Positions 27,250-36,030 of a stretch of 64,000 nucleotides of DNA are shown piece after piece. The notes beneath the pieces are model-generated. The model made no database searches and was not told the origin of the DNA. It saw only the letters and a list, made by a program, of their open reading frames with translations. The position numbers and the translations under genes are program-made. How positions within the stretch are numbered: the first letter of the stretch is position 1; each line of letters starts with the position of its first letter. Source of the DNA: Bacteriovoracaceae bacterium (GTDB lineage: Bacteria; Bdellovibrionota; Bacteriovoracia; Bacteriovoracales; Bacteriovoracaceae); contig CANCFT010000018.1 in the NCBI GenBank assembly GCA_947377285.1, positions 1 to 64,000 on the forward strand. The letters run 5' to 3'.

Positions 27250-30187
27250 AAATTTCAACACCCTTATTTAAATGTGGATGACTCAAAATAAATTCTTCAA
27301 TTTCGGCACATGCTTCACTAAGTGGAGAGCGCAATAGAGCGTAGGGCTCCATTAATTTCACCATTTTCTCCATGGTTTTTCCTTTCCAACTTTTGACTCG
27401 GTTATCGACAATGATCACTCCGCCGTAATCACTTTCAGTTCGCAAGAGTCTCCCCAATTTTTGATGGAGAGATCGAGTGCGGTGGGCAAGGTAATAATCG
27501 GTAAACTCATTTCCTAAATTTGCTTCAAAAAAATCTCGTCTTTCATTGACGACTAAATCCATTCGAAGGTCAGGAATTTTATCGATAAATATAAATTGCA
27601 AGGCGTCTCCTGGAATATCTATCCCCTCTCCAAACGACTCCATCCCCAATAAAATCCCAGAACCAGAGCGCTTATAATCTTCAACAACATTAGTTCCCAT
27701 TCCTTGGATAAAAAGAGGAATCTGCCCTTCAAATTCTTTCAATAAAATTTCCCGTGCTGTTTCAAATCGCGCCTTGGCCGAAAATAAAAGCAAGGTCTTT
27801 CCGTTGAGGGCCCGGATTAATGGTTTAATTTTATTTAAATTATATTCAACAAAGTTGGGTTGATACAATGATGGCCCATCATCGCAAAGAAAGACTTTGG
27901 TTTTGCCTTTATAGTCATAAGTAAAAGGTAAATATGTCCCCGTCTTAAATCTTTTTTCTGGGTCAAGATAAGCATAACCTGTTGCCCATTCAATACCTCG
28001 GGCACCTGTATCTCCTGTTCCATTTGCTAAAGTGGCAGAGGTAAAAACGACTGAAGCTGAAGTTGCTAATAATTGATCTTTAACAATTAAACCAACATCA
28101 ATTGGAGAAGAAGAAAATAAATACCCAGAGTCTTCTTTAAACTTCATTGACCGGCAGTAATTATCCGCCGGGACAATTAATTTATCAAAACCCAAAACAT
28201 AATCAGAAAGTTGAGAATAAAAAGATTCAAATCGAGTAAAGGCCACAATTTCGTTTTCAGATTTTAAATTTTTTACATCAAATCTACCTGCATAAGGCAG
28301 GAGGTGATTTAAAAAAGTTTGGAGTATAAAATGTATACTTTCTAAATGATTTAATATGCTTTGAGCACTATGCTCCGTATGAGTAATCCGGTTGAGCATT
28401 GGAAGCTCATTCCAAAAAAGCTCTGTGTACTTGGGCATTCGTTTAAAATACATTGAGATCAGTTCTCGCAGCGGCGCCAAGTGATCTGTCAGCATTTGAA
28501 AAGACTTCATCGTTTCTTCGCGCAATCTTCGAATCACTTCACTTGATTCACCAACTACACTTTCATTTTGTGCCAAGAGATAAAAAAGGGAACCAACTCC
28601 TTGGGCGTGTTGAAGTGCATTGACGAAGACTTCAAATCCAACTTGGTCTATTTCAAGTGAAAATGCTTTGGTTGCTTCATCTTCAATTTTATGGGCCTCA
28701 TCGACAACAATATTGAGAGGTCTAGGAATTCCCTTTGGCCAAGCAAACATTAACGAGTGATTCCCAATAATAATATGTGCTTCTTTTGCTTCTCGAAGTC
28801 CAATGATATAACTGCAATTTCCTTTGAAAGGACAGTTGTTTCCTGAACAAGACCTGAAATCGACTCCCAATTCTTTTTCTCTGCGATTCATCGCTTCGAT
28901 CTTTCTTTTTAAAACATAGGGAAGATCGTCTCGTAAAATTTTATCAATGCTTTTTAAGCGTGCATTGTGAAAGAAAATGGATTCAAAATAAATTGAAGTA
29001 AAAAGTTCACCAAACTCTCTTGTATTACTCATTAGAGTGTTCTCACTTTCTTCAACTCGAAAGTTTGATTCACACAAATGGTTATTTGAACCTACTAATA
29101 ATTTGATTTTTATTTCGTCTTCATTGAGTCCTAAAAATTCTCTGACTTGGGGGACATCTTTATCAAAGGCTTGGTGCTGAAGAGTTTTCGTTCCAGTTGC
29201 TATCAATACTGGTTTTTTATCTTCAAGCGCAAAAAGAACTGCTGGAATTAAGTATCCAAATGTCTTTCCAGTTCCTGTTGGTGCTTGGACTAAACTGTGA
29301 ATATTATTTTTAAACGATTGACCTACTTTTACCGCTAAATCCATTTGCGACTGGCGCTTTTTATAACTTGGAAAAAGCGTTCTGATTTTTTCTTCATCTG
29401 AAAAAATATTTTTAATATTCTGCCCAGAAAACTCAACCGAAAAGTTTTTAATTAATTTTTTTATTGGCTGAATTTCAGGGAATCGCTTCGGCCAAATTTT
29501 TTCCCTGGCCAATTCAACTGAAGAATCTAAATCAAATTCAATACTCTTAGCTAATTCTTTAATTTCAACATCTGTTAAATGTAAAAATTGAGCGAGCCAA
29601 AATTGGTCTAATTGTTTTTCTAATAACTGCAATTTTAAAAACTGGTAATAGGCTTTATCTTTTCTAGTAAGTGCTGTGGCCACTAAGACAACTTTTAAAA
29701 GATCGCGGGCATCTTCAAAACCTCGGTGCATTTCAGTTTCAGCAATGCCCCAGTCTTGGATAAAATGTTCCAGCTTCAATGAATTATATTCAGGAAAGAG
29801 AAGTCCTAAAAATAAAAGGGTGTCACAAAATTCTTCACGCTGGCTTCCATCGTCTATTTTATCAAAGGATTTTTTTAAAAAGCCGGCCTCAAAATCTGCA
29901 TTATGAGCAACTAGCTTTGCTCCAAACAGTTCCTGAATTTCGCCTTCTACCTGCTTCCATCCTGGAGCATGAGAGAGCATTTTATTATTTATTCCAGTGA
30001 GTTTTTGAATAAAAGACGAAATTTCATTGGGGCTTGCTACTAGCGAAGAATATTTTTTTACCAGTGTAACGCCTTCAAACTCGAGATACCCCACATCAAT
30101 GACTTGGTCGTAACTTGGATCGGCCCCTGAAGTTTCAACGTCAATGACTGCCCATCTTCCTAGCCTATGACTTGGTCCTTGACTCAT
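27233..30187 (-). CDS. DinG-family helicase with N-terminal DEDDh exonuclease
   Basis: Residues about 10-170 form a DnaQ-like 3'-5' exonuclease: AVIDVETSG (ExoI), AHNADFEAGFL (ExoII) and HRGFEDARD (ExoIII). The helicase part has Walker A in QAPTGTGKTFGY, the iron-sulphur cysteines in CSGNNCPFKGNC, the DEAH box in VVDEAHKIED, and late motifs in GMESFGEGIDIPG and HQKLGRLLRTE. This order is that of the exonuclease-DinG fusions known from Firmicutes and others, but at 984 residues it is somewhat longer. It is an XPD-like 5'-3' DNA helicase presumably acting in repair or at R-loops. The three close cysteines, with one more upstream or downstream, should hold a 4Fe-4S cluster. Confidence 0.93.
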   Translation of the reverse strand: MSQGPSHRLGRWAVIDVETSGADPSYDQVIDVGYLEFEGVTLVKKYSSLVASPNEISSFIQKLTGINNKMLSHAPGWKQVEGEIQELFGAKLVAHNADFEAGFLKKSFDKIDDGSQREEFCDTLLFLGLLFPEYNSLKLEHFIQDWGIAETEMHRGFEDARDLLKVVLVATALTRKDKAYYQFLKLQLLEKQLDQFWLAQFLHLTDVEIKELAKSIEFDLDSSVELAREKIWPKRFPEIQPIKKLIKNFSVEFSGQNIKNIFSDEEKIRTLFPSYKKRQSQMDLAVKVGQSFKNNIHSLVQAPTGTGKTFGYLIPAVLFALEDKKPVLIATGTKTLQHQAFDKDVPQVREFLGLNEDEIKIKLLVGSNNHLCESNFRVEESENTLMSNTREFGELFTSIYFESIFFHNARLKSIDKILRDDLPYVLKRKIEAMNRREKELGVDFRSCSGNNCPFKGNCSYIIGLREAKEAHIIIGNHSLMFAWPKGIPRPLNIVVDEAHKIEDEATKAFSLEIDQVGFEVFVNALQHAQGVGSLFYLLAQNESVVGESSEVIRRLREETMKSFQMLTDHLAPLRELISMYFKRMPKYTELFWNELPMLNRITHTEHSAQSILNHLESIHFILQTFLNHLLPYAGRFDVKNLKSENEIVAFTRFESFYSQLSDYVLGFDKLIVPADNYCRSMKFKEDSGYLFSSSPIDVGLIVKDQLLATSASVVFTSATLANGTGDTGARGIEWATGYAYLDPEKRFKTGTYLPFTYDYKGKTKVFLCDDGPSLYQPNFVEYNLNKIKPLIRALNGKTLLLFSAKARFETAREILLKEFEGQIPLFIQGMGTNVVEDYKRSGSGILLGMESFGEGIDIPGDALQFIFIDKIPDLRMDLVVNERRDFFEANLGNEFTDYYLAHRTRSLHQKLGRLLRTESDYGGVIIVDNRVKSWKGKTMEKMVKLMEPYALLRSPLSEACAEIEEFILSHPHLNKGVEISTLSH

Positions 30188-30322
30188 AATTAATCCTTCG
30201 CTTGTACTTACATTTGCTTTTTTTGATATCCGAGTGTTTTAGCATAGTTTATGTCTATTTGAATATTGATGAAGCTTACTTTTTCATCTATTGTAAGCCC
30301 AATACATTTAAGGAAATATTTC

Positions 30323-30709
30323 ATGACAAGTGCCGTTGTTTTTCAAATTCAATCGTTTCTGGTTTATTCCCTCATGGTTTTTGGGATTTCAAAGCGTAAA
30401 CAAAGAAAAATTCACGTTCCAACCATGATAGCTGTTTTAACTTGGGACATTTTGCTTATTTTACAAATAGAACTAAACCGAAAAGCTGTAGAAAAAGCTG
30501 TTAAGGCTTTGGTTAACCCGATCATTTTAAATGTGCATGTTTCTTTGGCCGTATCCAGTGTCGTTTTCTACTTTCTTTTGATATACACTGGGAAAAAACT
30601 CCTGGCTGGAGATAAAAACATTCGCGCACGACACCGCTTATTTGGTTGGACAGCTTTTGTATTGCGCACACTAACATTAATCACCAGCTTTTTTGCTGTT
30701 GCTAAATAA
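30323..30709 (+). CDS. DUF420-like small membrane protein
   Basis: ATG 30323 has AAGGA about nine bases upstream and gives a sensible membrane N-terminus; a longer reading starts inside the leader without one. The 128 residues form four membrane helices, with conserved-looking His residues (KIHVP, NVHVSL and RARHRLFGW). The layout resembles DUF420/YozB and related heme-linked membrane proteins, at moderate confidence. The BolA gene starts eight bases later. Confidence 0.7.
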   Translation: MTSAVVFQIQSFLVYSLMVFGISKRKQRKIHVPTMIAVLTWDILLILQIELNRKAVEKAVKALVNPIILNVHVSLAVSSVVFYFLLIYTGKKLLAGDKNIRARHRLFGWTAFVLRTLTLITSFFAVAK

Positions 30710-30717
30710 AGGACTTT

Positions 30718-30978
30718 ATGGAATTTGAAAACGTTAAGAACCTTATTAAATCAGATTTAACTGACGCTTATATAGAGGTGCAAGACATGACCGGCACTCG
30801 AGACCACCTCGATCTTCTGATCATCAGTGATCGCTTTGTAGGTCTGCGCCTTATTCAACAACACCAATTGATCATGAATCTACTTACCGATAGCCTTAAG
30901 GCCGAGATCCATGCAGTTCAACTTAAAACAATGAGTTTTGAAGAAGCCCATAAACGCGGAATTAAAACTACTAAATAA
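30718..30978 (+). CDS. bolA: BolA-family protein
   Basis: The 86-residue protein has the BolA core: DHLDLLIISDRFVG, LIQQHQLIMNLL and the C-terminal IHAVQLKTMSFEEA with the conserved His. BolA proteins bind a 2Fe-2S cluster together with monothiol glutaredoxins and act in iron-sulphur delivery. The next gene is a CGFS monothiol glutaredoxin, 13 bases downstream, so the known BolA/Grx4 partnership is encoded here as an operon. GGA precedes the ATG. Confidence 0.93.
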   Translation: MEFENVKNLIKSDLTDAYIEVQDMTGTRDHLDLLIISDRFVGLRLIQQHQLIMNLLTDSLKAEIHAVQLKTMSFEEAHKRGIKTTK

Positions 30979-30991
30979 TACGGAGAAAAAT

Positions 30992-31360
30992 ATGAGCAAT
31001 CCATTTCAAGTCGTTGGCGCAAATGCTATTGAAGAATCTGAACAAAATAGAGGCCAGGACTTAAACTCTCGCATAAAAAATTTAATTAACTCAGCTCCAA
31101 TCATGCTTTTCATGAAGGGGACAGCAGATATGCCTCAATGTGGCTTTTCAGCTAATGTTGTTAAAATCCTTAACCATGTTGGTGTAAGTTACAACACTTT
31201 CAATATTCTTTCAGACATGGATATTAGAGATGGAATCAAGCAATACTCTAATTGGCCGACTTACCCACAACTCTACGTGAAAGGGCAATTAATCGGTGGC
31301 AATGATATTGTGACTGAGATGATGAATAACGGTGAATTGGTTGAAGCTTTAAAATTATAA
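30992..31360 (+). CDS. grxD: monothiol glutaredoxin (Grx4-type)
   Basis: CGGAG lies eight bases before ATG 30992, which fixes the start; a longer reading would overlap BolA. A 20-residue variable N-terminus leads into the glutaredoxin fold with PIMLFMKG, the active site CGFS (C50-S53), WPTYPQLYV with the cis-Pro, and GGNDIVTEM for glutathione binding. CGFS glutaredoxins hold and transfer 2Fe-2S clusters rather than reduce disulphides. Pairing with BolA in the same operon supports that role. Confidence 0.94.
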   Translation: MSNPFQVVGANAIEESEQNRGQDLNSRIKNLINSAPIMLFMKGTADMPQCGFSANVVKILNHVGVSYNTFNILSDMDIRDGIKQYSNWPTYPQLYVKGQLIGGNDIVTEMMNNGELVEALKL

Positions 31361-31377
31361 GAAAAAATTATTAAGAC

Positions 31378-31406
31378 AAAAAGGCTCCAAAAGGAGACTT
31401 TTTTTT
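31378..31406. terminator. terminator between grxD and the convergent receiver gene
   Basis: AAAAGGCTCC and GGAGACTTTT form a stem with one mismatch around an AAAA loop, followed by a T-run on the plus strand. On the minus strand it overlaps the receiver gene's stop region and also ends in T's. Confidence 0.75.
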
Positions 31407-31785
31407 AAGTTAAAAGCGTAGCAATATCCCTTTCGATTTCTTTAATAAGTTCATCTAAATCAAATGGCTTTGAAAAAAACTTTCGTGCCCCTGCTCTCAA
31501 TGCATCTTCCACGCTCACATCTGCTTGTCCGGAAACAAAAAAGAAGATTGGTGGTTTTGTCATTTTATTTACATGGGATAATACAACCATCCCATTTCCA
31601 TTTGGCATTTTATAATCAGAAACAATGATATCGATACTTTCTTTATCCAAAACCTTTATAGCATCATTTCCGCAGATCGCAGTCATTGTAGAGTAACCGC
31701 AATATTTGAACTCTTCTTCCATTAATTCCAAAATATCTGGCTCATCATCAATGATAAGAACAGTTAAATCTTTTTTCACGGTCAT
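31405..31785 (-). CDS. stand-alone response-regulator receiver
   Basis: The 126-residue receiver has the acidic pair D13-D14, the phospho-acceptor D57 (IIVSDYKMP), the conserved Ser in FFVSGQ and the Lys-Pro in FSKPF. No output domain. AGGAT sits seven bases before the ATG. It converges on the glutaredoxin gene and has no kinase beside it; the upstream gene on the same strand encodes an unrelated surface protein. Confidence 0.92.
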   Translation of the reverse strand: MTVKKDLTVLIIDDEPDILELMEEEFKYCGYSTMTAICGNDAIKVLDKESIDIIVSDYKMPNGNGMVVLSHVNKMTKPPIFFFVSGQADVSVEDALRAGARKFFSKPFDLDELIKEIERDIATLLT

Positions 31786-31840
31786 AATTTATCCTAAATC
31801 TGTAAGGCTTGTTCGAGACTGATCACTAAATCATAATCGA

Positions 31841-33196
31841 TTATTGCGCACTAGTGTATAACTTTTTTCGAAAATAAAGATAATAACAAGATAAACCAAC
31901 TAGACCGATCAAAATAACCCAATAAAAGTTGAAAAAGAAATACATTACATAGGCCATCGACCGAACTACCCATCTTAAGAAAGTACTTTGATAAAGTATT
32001 AAGGCATATTGAGGAGCTGATCTATAGTAAGCCTTAATAAACTTTTTCCCAAACCATGAATGGGCAAGCACTTGGTCGCGGTATTGCCTGAAAAAATTAA
32101 TAACATAATGCTCTTCTCCGAAGCCCGCGGTTAAAAGAAAGCATGCCTGTTTTTTGAGGAGCTCTTGGATTTGAGTAGGAGTTCCTTTGATTGAATTTGA
32201 TAGAGTTGAGGAGAAGCCAAATTTATCGATTAAGCCAACTGATAAAGTGACCTCTGTCGAATTTGGCAAATTAGCCAAAGTAAATTCTCCATTCAAATTT
32301 TGGGTTACGGGGTCTGTGACAAAAGCCCCTTGGCATCTTCCCGGCTCGCGGACTGATACACAAGAATCAGAGTCTAAGCTATGTAAATAAGCGTATGTGC
32401 CTTTATAGGCAGTACTAAAAGTTGAATTACTTGCCATCGTTCCAATTAAGCGATGATCACCTTTAAAAAGATTTGATAAACTAATATTTAGTTCTGAGTT
32501 CGTAAAAACTTGATTGCTCATATTGGCTTGAAAATAAACTCCCCCTGCATAGGTTGTATCAGGAGCTCCGATATCGCCCGAGCCGATGGCCAATAAAGAA
32601 GAAGAAACAAAAAAATAAATATTAATTCCTTTTATTGCTTCAGTAACTGCAGCAGAATTATTTTCATCAAAGTTCGCACAATTGGTTGTCGTATTTAAAG
32701 TAGCCCCTTCACAAATTTTTTGAGGTGAAATACTTAAGGTGAATTGAGTATTATCTAATGGGTTGATCAAACTTCCGTAATTGGCCACTACGACATAAGT
32801 CGAAGCTGATTTTACGGCGGCATACAAATATTTTGCATTAGAGTCTATAGACACAACTAAAGGAAAATCGATTGTATAATTGCTATAAGTTGTTTTAGAA
32901 GCTCCGTTGGCAGTATAGGCAAATAAAGTGTAATTAGGCCCTGCTGTCGAATTGAGATAATAGTAATCAGTTGTTGGAGCAGTCGTAATTGTGGCCATCG
33001 GTATATAAACTTTAGCCGCCGTTCCTTCTGATGCCCCGTCCCCTTTATCAACAATTAAAGATATCGATTTATTGGTAAAACCAGTCACTGAGGTAATCGT
33101 TGATGCATCTAAAATATGCACAGTATTAGCGGCCATAACGTTCAGTGAAGCCAATAATAATACAATAGGAAATACCTTAGAAAGAAACTTTTTCAT
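31841..33196 (-). CDS. exported protein with CFI-box C-terminal domain
   Basis: ATG 33196 has AAGGGA upstream and gives a signal peptide ending NVMAA. About 290 residues of Ser/Thr/Asn-rich beta structure follow. The C-terminus matches what I know as the CFI-box C-terminal domain: Cys-Phe-Leu, then LTAGFGEEHY, then FFRQYRDQVL, GKKFIKAYYRSAPQYA and FLRWVVR, and finally one membrane helix and a basic tail. The usual opening CFIATAAYG is degenerate here (CFLLTAGFG). The domain is thought to be a C-terminal sorting or anchoring element. The function of the exported part is unknown. Confidence 0.78.
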   Translation of the reverse strand: MKKFLSKVFPIVLLLASLNVMAANTVHILDASTITSVTGFTNKSISLIVDKGDGASEGTAAKVYIPMATITTAPTTDYYYLNSTAGPNYTLFAYTANGASKTTYSNYTIDFPLVVSIDSNAKYLYAAVKSASTYVVVANYGSLINPLDNTQFTLSISPQKICEGATLNTTTNCANFDENNSAAVTEAIKGINIYFFVSSSLLAIGSGDIGAPDTTYAGGVYFQANMSNQVFTNSELNISLSNLFKGDHRLIGTMASNSTFSTAYKGTYAYLHSLDSDSCVSVREPGRCQGAFVTDPVTQNLNGEFTLANLPNSTEVTLSVGLIDKFGFSSTLSNSIKGTPTQIQELLKKQACFLLTAGFGEEHYVINFFRQYRDQVLAHSWFGKKFIKAYYRSAPQYALILYQSTFLRWVVRSMAYVMYFFFNFYWVILIGLVGLSCYYLYFRKKLYTSAQ

Positions 33197-33244
33197 TCCC
33201 AAATTATCCCTTTAACTCAAAGCCCTCGTCAAACAATTATGACA

Positions 33245-33273
33245 TTGATTTATCCCAATATTTTCTCTATTTT
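33245..33273 (+). promoter_or_regulatory. promoter of the aminotransferase gene, leaderless geometry
   Basis: TTGATT, a 17-base spacer and TATTTT lie directly before the gene, with only seven bases between the -10 and ATG 33281. No Shine-Dalgarno is present, which fits a transcript that starts at or next to the ATG. Confidence 0.5.
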
Positions 33274-33280
33274 ATTTATT

Positions 33281-34141
33281 ATGAGTAAGTTCTTGATAAA
33301 TATTAACGGTGAACACTTTGACGAGAGTTCGGCTAAAATTTCCGTCTTTGACCGAGGTTTTTTATTTGGTGACTCCGTTTATGAATCTACTCGCACATTT
33401 AACCGACATCCATTTCGCTTGTCCCTTCATATTGAAAGGTTATTTGCCTCTGCTTTAAAAATCCAACTGAACCCGACACTATCTAAAGAAGAAATTGCCA
33501 CTCAAGTTTTAAAAACGATCGAGCAGTCTCCTCATCAAGACATATTTATGAGAATTATTCTCACTCGTGGGAATAATAGCGATTTAGGACTTGATCCTGA
33601 ATTATCTTCTGCGAATAACTTAATCATCATAACCAAAGAAATTTCTCCCAATCCAGAGTGGTGGTTAAGCCATGGGCTCTCAATGATCTTTTATCAAAAG
33701 CAAAATAGCCCAAGTGGATCATTGCCAAAATCGGGAAATTATCAAGAAAATATTATGGCCCATAAAGCGGCCCTTTCACAAAAAGCCTATGATGCCATTA
33801 TGGTGAACGGCCAGGGATTTGCGACTGAAGGCACAACTAGCAATATCTGGATTATTAAAAATGGCGTAGTCTACACTCCCCCTTTAATCGACGGGGTGCT
33901 AGAAGGCTTGACTAGAAAAACGATTTTCGAAATGCCACGAGTTTATCCTATTCAAGAAAAAAGCTTAACTCGCCAAGACATTTTAGAAGCCGACGAATGC
34001 TTCATTACTAGCACCACCCGAAACTTAGTTCCAGTCACCAAAGTAGAGTCCACTCCCATCGGCAACGGAAAACCGGGAGTTAATACCCTCGAACTTTTAA
34101 AATCCTACCTCCAATTTGTCGGCCAAAAAGCTGTATTCTAA
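33281..34141 (+). CDS. class IV aminotransferase (PLP; branched-chain or D-amino-acid type)
   Basis: The start at 33281 gives the family's usual N-terminus, with NGEHFDESSAKISVFDRGFLFGDSVYE read in pieces. R51-type arginine and the Schiff-base lysine K150 (LPKSGNYQ) are present, followed by the PLP-phosphate binding ATEGTTSNIW and the ITSTTRNLVPV loop. Length (286 residues) is typical. The family includes branched-chain aminotransferase, D-alanine aminotransferase and aminodeoxychorismate lyase; residues here do not decide among them, though the N-terminal NGE...DRGFLFGD pattern is common to the first two. No operon partner is evident. Confidence 0.85.
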   Translation: MSKFLININGEHFDESSAKISVFDRGFLFGDSVYESTRTFNRHPFRLSLHIERLFASALKIQLNPTLSKEEIATQVLKTIEQSPHQDIFMRIILTRGNNSDLGLDPELSSANNLIIITKEISPNPEWWLSHGLSMIFYQKQNSPSGSLPKSGNYQENIMAHKAALSQKAYDAIMVNGQGFATEGTTSNIWIIKNGVVYTPPLIDGVLEGLTRKTIFEMPRVYPIQEKSLTRQDILEADECFITSTTRNLVPVTKVESTPIGNGKPGVNTLELLKSYLQFVGQKAVF

Positions 34142-34169
34142 TTATTTACAGCGCCATCAAAATTTCAAA

Positions 34170-34198
34170 TTGACATTGGCTCCACCTGCCAGTATTAC
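34170..34198 (+). promoter_or_regulatory. strong sigma-70-type promoter of rpsD
   Basis: Consensus TTGACA, an exact 17-base spacer and TATTAC. The predicted start near 34205 leaves a leader of about 100 bases before the S4 ATG. Confidence 0.65.
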
Positions 34199-34303
34199 TA
34201 ACGGACGTATTTTTTATTAAAAATCACAGATCTAATAACTATAGTTTGTAAGTTGATTGTAAGTTTATAATGTTAATTAGTTATTTATTAGGGGAATGTT
34301 TGC

Positions 34304-34924
34304 ATGGCACGAAGTACTACAGGTAGAAGCCGTTTTAAGATTCAAAGATCGCTTGGAATTGAACTTCCAGGGCTAGGAAAAGCTGGTGCTCTTGAAAGAA
34401 GACCATACGGTCCAGGTCAACACGGAAATAAAAGAAAGAAAATTTCTGACTTTGCTGTTCGTATGAAAGAAAAGCAAAAACTTAGATACCACTACGGAAT
34501 CAGAGAAGGTCAATTAGTTAACTACGTAAAAAAAGCTAAAAAAGATAAGTCACGTGCTTGGATGGAAACACTTTTAATCACTCTTGAAAGAAGATTGGCT
34601 AACGTTGTATTCAGACTTAACTGGGCCCCCTCTATGCCAGCTGCTAACCAAATGGTTTCGCATGGTTTAGTTTTAGTTAACGGGAAAAAAATCAACGTTG
34701 CTGGATACACAATCGCTAAAGGCGACACAGTATCTTTAACAGAACGTGGATTTGCTTCACTTAACTATACTCAAGCTCAAGCAACCCCAAGACTTCCGTC
34801 AATCCCTGCTTGTTACACAATCGAAGGAAAAACTGCAAAAGTTTTAGATATGCCACTTCCAAGTGATATCCCTTTCGAATACGAAGGACAGTTGGTAACG
34901 GAATATTACTGGAAAGTTAAGTAA
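34304..34924 (+). CDS. rpsD: 30S ribosomal protein S4
   Basis: The 206-residue protein has the S4 N-terminal segment with RRPYGPGQHG, the S4 RNA-binding domain (LERRLANVVFRL and HGLVLVNGKKINVAGY) and the usual C-terminal IPFEYEGQLVTEYY ending. It lacks the Cys zinc motif found near the N-terminus of some S4 proteins. S4 starts 16S rRNA assembly and represses its own mRNA in several bacteria. It is alone here, outside the rpsM-rpsK-rpsD-rpoA cluster, with its own promoter, AGGGGA ribosome binding site and terminator. Confidence 0.97.
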   Translation: MARSTTGRSRFKIQRSLGIELPGLGKAGALERRPYGPGQHGNKRKKISDFAVRMKEKQKLRYHYGIREGQLVNYVKKAKKDKSRAWMETLLITLERRLANVVFRLNWAPSMPAANQMVSHGLVLVNGKKINVAGYTIAKGDTVSLTERGFASLNYTQAQATPRLPSIPACYTIEGKTAKVLDMPLPSDIPFEYEGQLVTEYYWKVK

Positions 34925-34958
34925 TAAGCTAAATAGTAAGTTCAAATCAAAGCTATAT

Positions 34959-34993
34959 AAAAAAAGCCACTTTTACGAGTGGCTTTTTTTTTC
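34959..34993 (+). terminator. intrinsic terminator of rpsD
   Basis: AAAAAAGCCACT and AGTGGCTTTTTT form a long stem around a six-base loop, followed by a T-run, 35 bases after the stop codon. Confidence 0.9.
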
Positions 34994-35027
34994 TTCAGAG
35001 CATCGTCATTTTAAAAATATTCAACTA

Positions 35028-35348
35028 TTAACGTATTCCAAACTGATTACAACTTTCAAGACTATAAATTGGTTGAAGTGCACCCATTCCGGTATGTACA
35101 GCAGCACCTAAAGTTGCAACGCAATCATATTTTCCACGCTTCATTGCTGCGACTGTATTATCCACTTTTTCGTTCATAAAAATAATTCCCATTGTATCAG
35201 CTCCTGCTGCATTCATTATAAAAGCAGAAGTCTGCCCATTTCCAACGAGATCACCAACGACTTCAATATTTACTCGAACGTTTGAAGCTGACATTAAGTT
35301 AATTGGAAAAATGGCAAATAAAGAGATAAGGCACAACATTTTTTTCAT
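35028..35348 (-). CDS. small secreted protein of unknown function
   Basis: It has 106 residues with a signal peptide (cleavage near MSAS, residue 21). The mature part has two cysteines (YDCVATLG and ESCNQ) likely to form a disulphide, and beta strands such as VRVNIEVVG. No family recognised. It lies on the same strand and about 60 bases downstream of the NadD-like gene, so readthrough is possible. Confidence 0.65.
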   Translation of the reverse strand: MKKMLCLISLFAIFPINLMSASNVRVNIEVVGDLVGNGQTSAFIMNAAGADTMGIIFMNEKVDNTVAAMKRGKYDCVATLGAAVHTGMGALQPIYSLESCNQFGIR

Positions 35349-35409
35349 TAGATTCTCGCTTGTTCAATGATTAATAAAAAGACTGGATTCATAAATATTT
35401 TAGGTCGAG

Positions 35410-36030
35410 CTAAATTTTGCGCATTTTAGTTGAAGAAATAGATTGATAAGGATGCTCTCCCAAATAATAAAATTCTAAATTGGGATTTATTGATTTTAAA
35501 AGTTTTTCTTGATGACTATATTCAGACGAATGAAAATTTCTTGGTACGATATATAATTTAGTCAGAGACTTTAGAAGAATTTCTGGATTTTTCCAATTCA
35601 AGAGACTCATATAGGAGTCATCTCCCATCAAAAAGTTTTTTTCATTTATTTCTACCAATGGAAGCCATGATGAAGTTGGATTTGGCCGGCTTAATCCTAA
35701 AAATCCAGGGTAAAGTGAATACGGTGTGTCTTTTAACTTTTCAGCTAGGGCCATAAATTCGTTATAAACATCTTCAGAAGACCGCTCATTATTTTTAAAA
35801 GGATTGCAATCTGGAACAATCAAAATATTTTTTTCAGGACATAGATCCAAACAGGCGCGGTGTCCTTGATGGAATGGATTAAAACTTCCACCAAAAAAAG
35901 TCACACTTTCTTTTATTGGTAATTTTAAAAATAAGTGAGGCAGCTCCGACTGATTATGAGTGTGATCACTCCCAGGCATAAACTCAAAATAATTGGCCAG
36001 CTCTATACATTTTTTTTGCTGGTCATTCAT
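35410..36030 (-). CDS. NadD-like nucleotidyltransferase
   Basis: A 45-residue N-terminal extension with His and Asn precedes the nucleotidyltransferase core, VTFFGGSFNPFHQGH, whose (H/T)xGH-type motif here is HQGH. A late SSTKMRKI matches the ISSTxIR motif. This is the pattern of nicotinate-mononucleotide adenylyltransferase, which makes deamido-NAD. The middle is divergent (LYPGFLGLSRPNPTSSWLPLVEI), so other substrates are possible. The start at 36030 lies inside the last codons of the zinc-finger/histone-fold gene, overlapping it by eight bases, which means coupled translation. Confidence 0.78.
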   Translation of the reverse strand: MNDQQKKCIELANYFEFMPGSDHTHNQSELPHLFLKLPIKESVTFFGGSFNPFHQGHRACLDLCPEKNILIVPDCNPFKNNERSSEDVYNEFMALAEKLKDTPYSLYPGFLGLSRPNPTSSWLPLVEINEKNFLMGDDSYMSLLNWKNPEILLKSLTKLYIVPRNFHSSEYSHQEKLLKSINPNLEFYYLGEHPYQSISSTKMRKI

